A DNA stretch of 64,000 nt from an uncultured Stenotrophomonas sp. (lineage in GTDB: Bacteria; Pseudomonadota; Gammaproteobacteria; Xanthomonadales; Xanthomonadaceae), in the NCBI GenBank assembly GCA_913775725.1, contig CAJYNG010000015.1:1-64000 (forward strand), in the 5' to 3' direction. Of the stretch, positions 62,777 to 64,000 are shown in pieces. The position numbers and the translations under genes are program-made. The stretch's first letter is position 1. Every line of letters starts with the position of its first letter. The notes under the pieces were generated by a model. That model was not told the DNA's origin. It did no database searches and worked only from the letters and a program-made list of their open reading frames with translations.

Positions 62777-64000
62777 TCAACCAAACTCGAAGCCCATTTC
62801 CGGCAACGCCGGCCCAACGAAGTCGCCCTGCACGTAATCCACGCCGGCACTGAACAGCAGGGTCATCGAATTGGCGTCGCTGACGAACTCGGCGATGGTG
62901 CGGATGCCGGCTTCCTGCGCACGCGCGGTGATCTGGCTGACGCGGTCGATGTTTTCGCGGGTGGCGGCCAGATCGCTGGTGAAGCCGCGGTCCAGCTTGA
63001 GGAACTGCGGCTGGAAGTGGGCCAGCAGCTGGAACGAATCCAGCCCCGAACCGAACTGCTCCAGGCCGATGCGACAGCCCAGTGGCGCCACTTCGGCAAG
63101 GAACTGCTGAGCACTGCGCAGGTGGGTGAACACCTTCGCTTCTGGTGCATGCAGCCACAGCCGTTCGCCGGGAACCCCCTGTGCCTGCAGCTCGCGGCGT
63201 AGTGTGGCGATCATCTGCGGGTCGTCGAACGATTCCGGCGTTACCTTCACCAGCATCTGCGTGGCATGGCCTTCGCGTGCGCGCTGGCCCAGCACTGCGA
63301 TGGCCCGTGACACCACCCAGCGGTTGATGTCGGCCAGTAGGCCGTGTTCCTCCGCGATACCGAGGAACGCGGTCGGGCTCAGCAGTTCGCCATTGTGTTC
63401 CAGGCGCAGGTAGGCCTCATACAGTTCCAGCGACTCACCCTGCAGGTTCAGCACCGGCTGGTAGTGCAGCTGGAAGCCGTCACCGGCCAGCGCTTCACGG
63501 ATACGGGCAACCCAGCGCAGCACGCGTTCTTCCTCCACGCGGTCGGCAGCGGCCGGGTCGAAGATGCGGCAGGTGTTACCCAGTTCGGCGGCGGCCTGCG
63601 TGCATTCGCTGGCGCGTGCCAGCACCTGGCCGATGCTGGCGATCTTCTCGCCCACCTGCACGCCACCGATGCTGACCGTTACCGTGGCCGAACGCGCGCC
63701 GATGCTGAAGACGTGTGCGGCGTAGGCTTCGCGGATGCGCTCGGCCAGCGCCACGGACTGCGCGTAGGGTCCGGCCTGCAGCACGGCGAAATTGTGTTCG
63801 CCGAAGCGCGCCAGCTGCGCGTCCTCGCCAACCACCTCGGCCAGCAGGCCGGCGAGGGCGCCGATCAGGGTGTCGGCCGAGGCCAGGCCGATGTCCGGCA
63901 GCAGGCGTGCGTAGTGGTCCGGCTCGATCAGCAGCAGGCCGAACTGGCCCTCGCTGCGCCCGGCCTGGGCCACCGCGCTTTCCAGCTGCAGCATGAAGGT
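62777..64000 (-). CDS. FimX-like degenerate GGDEF-EAL protein (5' end beyond window)
   Basis: The visible C-terminal 408 residues hold a degenerate GGDEF domain (RFGEHNFAVL instead of GGDEF) and a degenerate EAL domain (ELYEAYLRLEHNG instead of EAL; IGLEQFGSGLDSF instead of DDFGTG). Both catalytic sites are lost, so it should bind rather than make or break cyclic-di-GMP, as FimX does in type IV pilus control. The frame is open to the window edge, so N-terminal sensor domains are expected outside. Confidence 0.78.
   Translation of the reverse strand, partial: TFMLQLESAVAQAGRSEGQFGLLLIEPDHYARLLPDIGLASADTLIGALAGLLAEVVGEDAQLARFGEHNFAVLQAGPYAQSVALAERIREAYAAHVFSIGARSATVTVSIGGVQVGEKIASIGQVLARASECTQAAAELGNTCRIFDPAAADRVEEERVLRWVARIREALAGDGFQLHYQPVLNLQGESLELYEAYLRLEHNGELLSPTAFLGIAEEHGLLADINRWVVSRAIAVLGQRAREGHATQMLVKVTPESFDDPQMIATLRRELQAQGVPGERLWLHAPEAKVFTHLRSAQQFLAEVAPLGCRIGLEQFGSGLDSFQLLAHFQPQFLKLDRGFTSDLAATRENIDRVSQITARAQEAGIRTIAEFVSDANSMTLLFSAGVDYVQGDFVGPALPEMGFEFG

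Noticed and set aside
1-64000. CRISPR arrays, tRNA and rRNA genes, insertion sequences
   Set aside because: No regular spacer-repeat array, no tRNA T-arm consensus apart from that of tmRNA, no rRNA stretches and no transposase motifs were seen.

Overview
The window is a piece of a chromosome from a Stenotrophomonas species, most likely of the S. maltophilia complex. Three things in the sequence point there. It has the complete smeRv / smeU1-V-W-U2-X efflux locus, including the two short-chain dehydrogenase genes typical of that pump. It has many GTAG-headed palindromic repeats of the SMAG type. The base composition is high GC with strongly GC-ending codons, and the housekeeping gene order is typical of Xanthomonadaceae (smpB-ratA-rnfH-bamE-fur; hrcA-grpE-dnaK-dnaJ; queA-tgt-yajC-secD-secF).

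Layout: 0-9.3 kb is a LysR regulator facing an RND efflux operon. 9.4-12.3 kb holds a secreted endonuclease/phosphatase-fold enzyme and an hchA-luxR pair. 12.35-13.85 kb is a compact unit: a promoter with a palindromic operator-like site, a 32-residue peptide ending in a Trp-rich tail, two RNA hairpins, and a divergent cytochrome P450. This looks like a candidate P450-modified ribosomal peptide (RiPP) and is the most unusual system I see. 13.9-18.6 kb holds a lipoprotein hydrolase, a membrane methyltransferase-like protein and a secreted subtilase. 18.6-27.1 kb is an accessory region of more mixed composition: small secreted proteins, a fasciclin-domain protein, the frameshifted tail of a phage-type integrase next to ssrA (tmRNA), a DING/PstS-like binding protein, a putative type IV secretion effector with the XVIPCD signal, and a truncated acetyltransferase. 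27.1-41 kb is mostly core: smpB, ratA, rnfH, bamE, fur, an SGNH hydrolase with its LysR regulator, recN and the heat-shock operon. 41-55 kb mixes transporters, pdxY, a prephenate dehydrogenase, an ECF sigma/anti-sigma pair, a GAF-GAF-GGDEF-EAL protein, a LOG-family protein and a class III aminotransferase. 55-60.7 kb is the queuosine/Sec operon. The window ends with fabV and a FimX-like degenerate GGDEF-EAL protein that runs off the edge.

Two intergenic intervals (42.4-42.95 and 60.78-61.26 kb) carry the same composite element. Each is bounded by near-identical inverted 23-25 bp hairpins and contains two long stem-loops whose arm sequences differ between copies but stay complementary, with SMAG repeats in the middle.

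All calls come from reading motifs, gene order and start/stop signals by eye. No database search was run. Gene symbols are given only where family and context agree.
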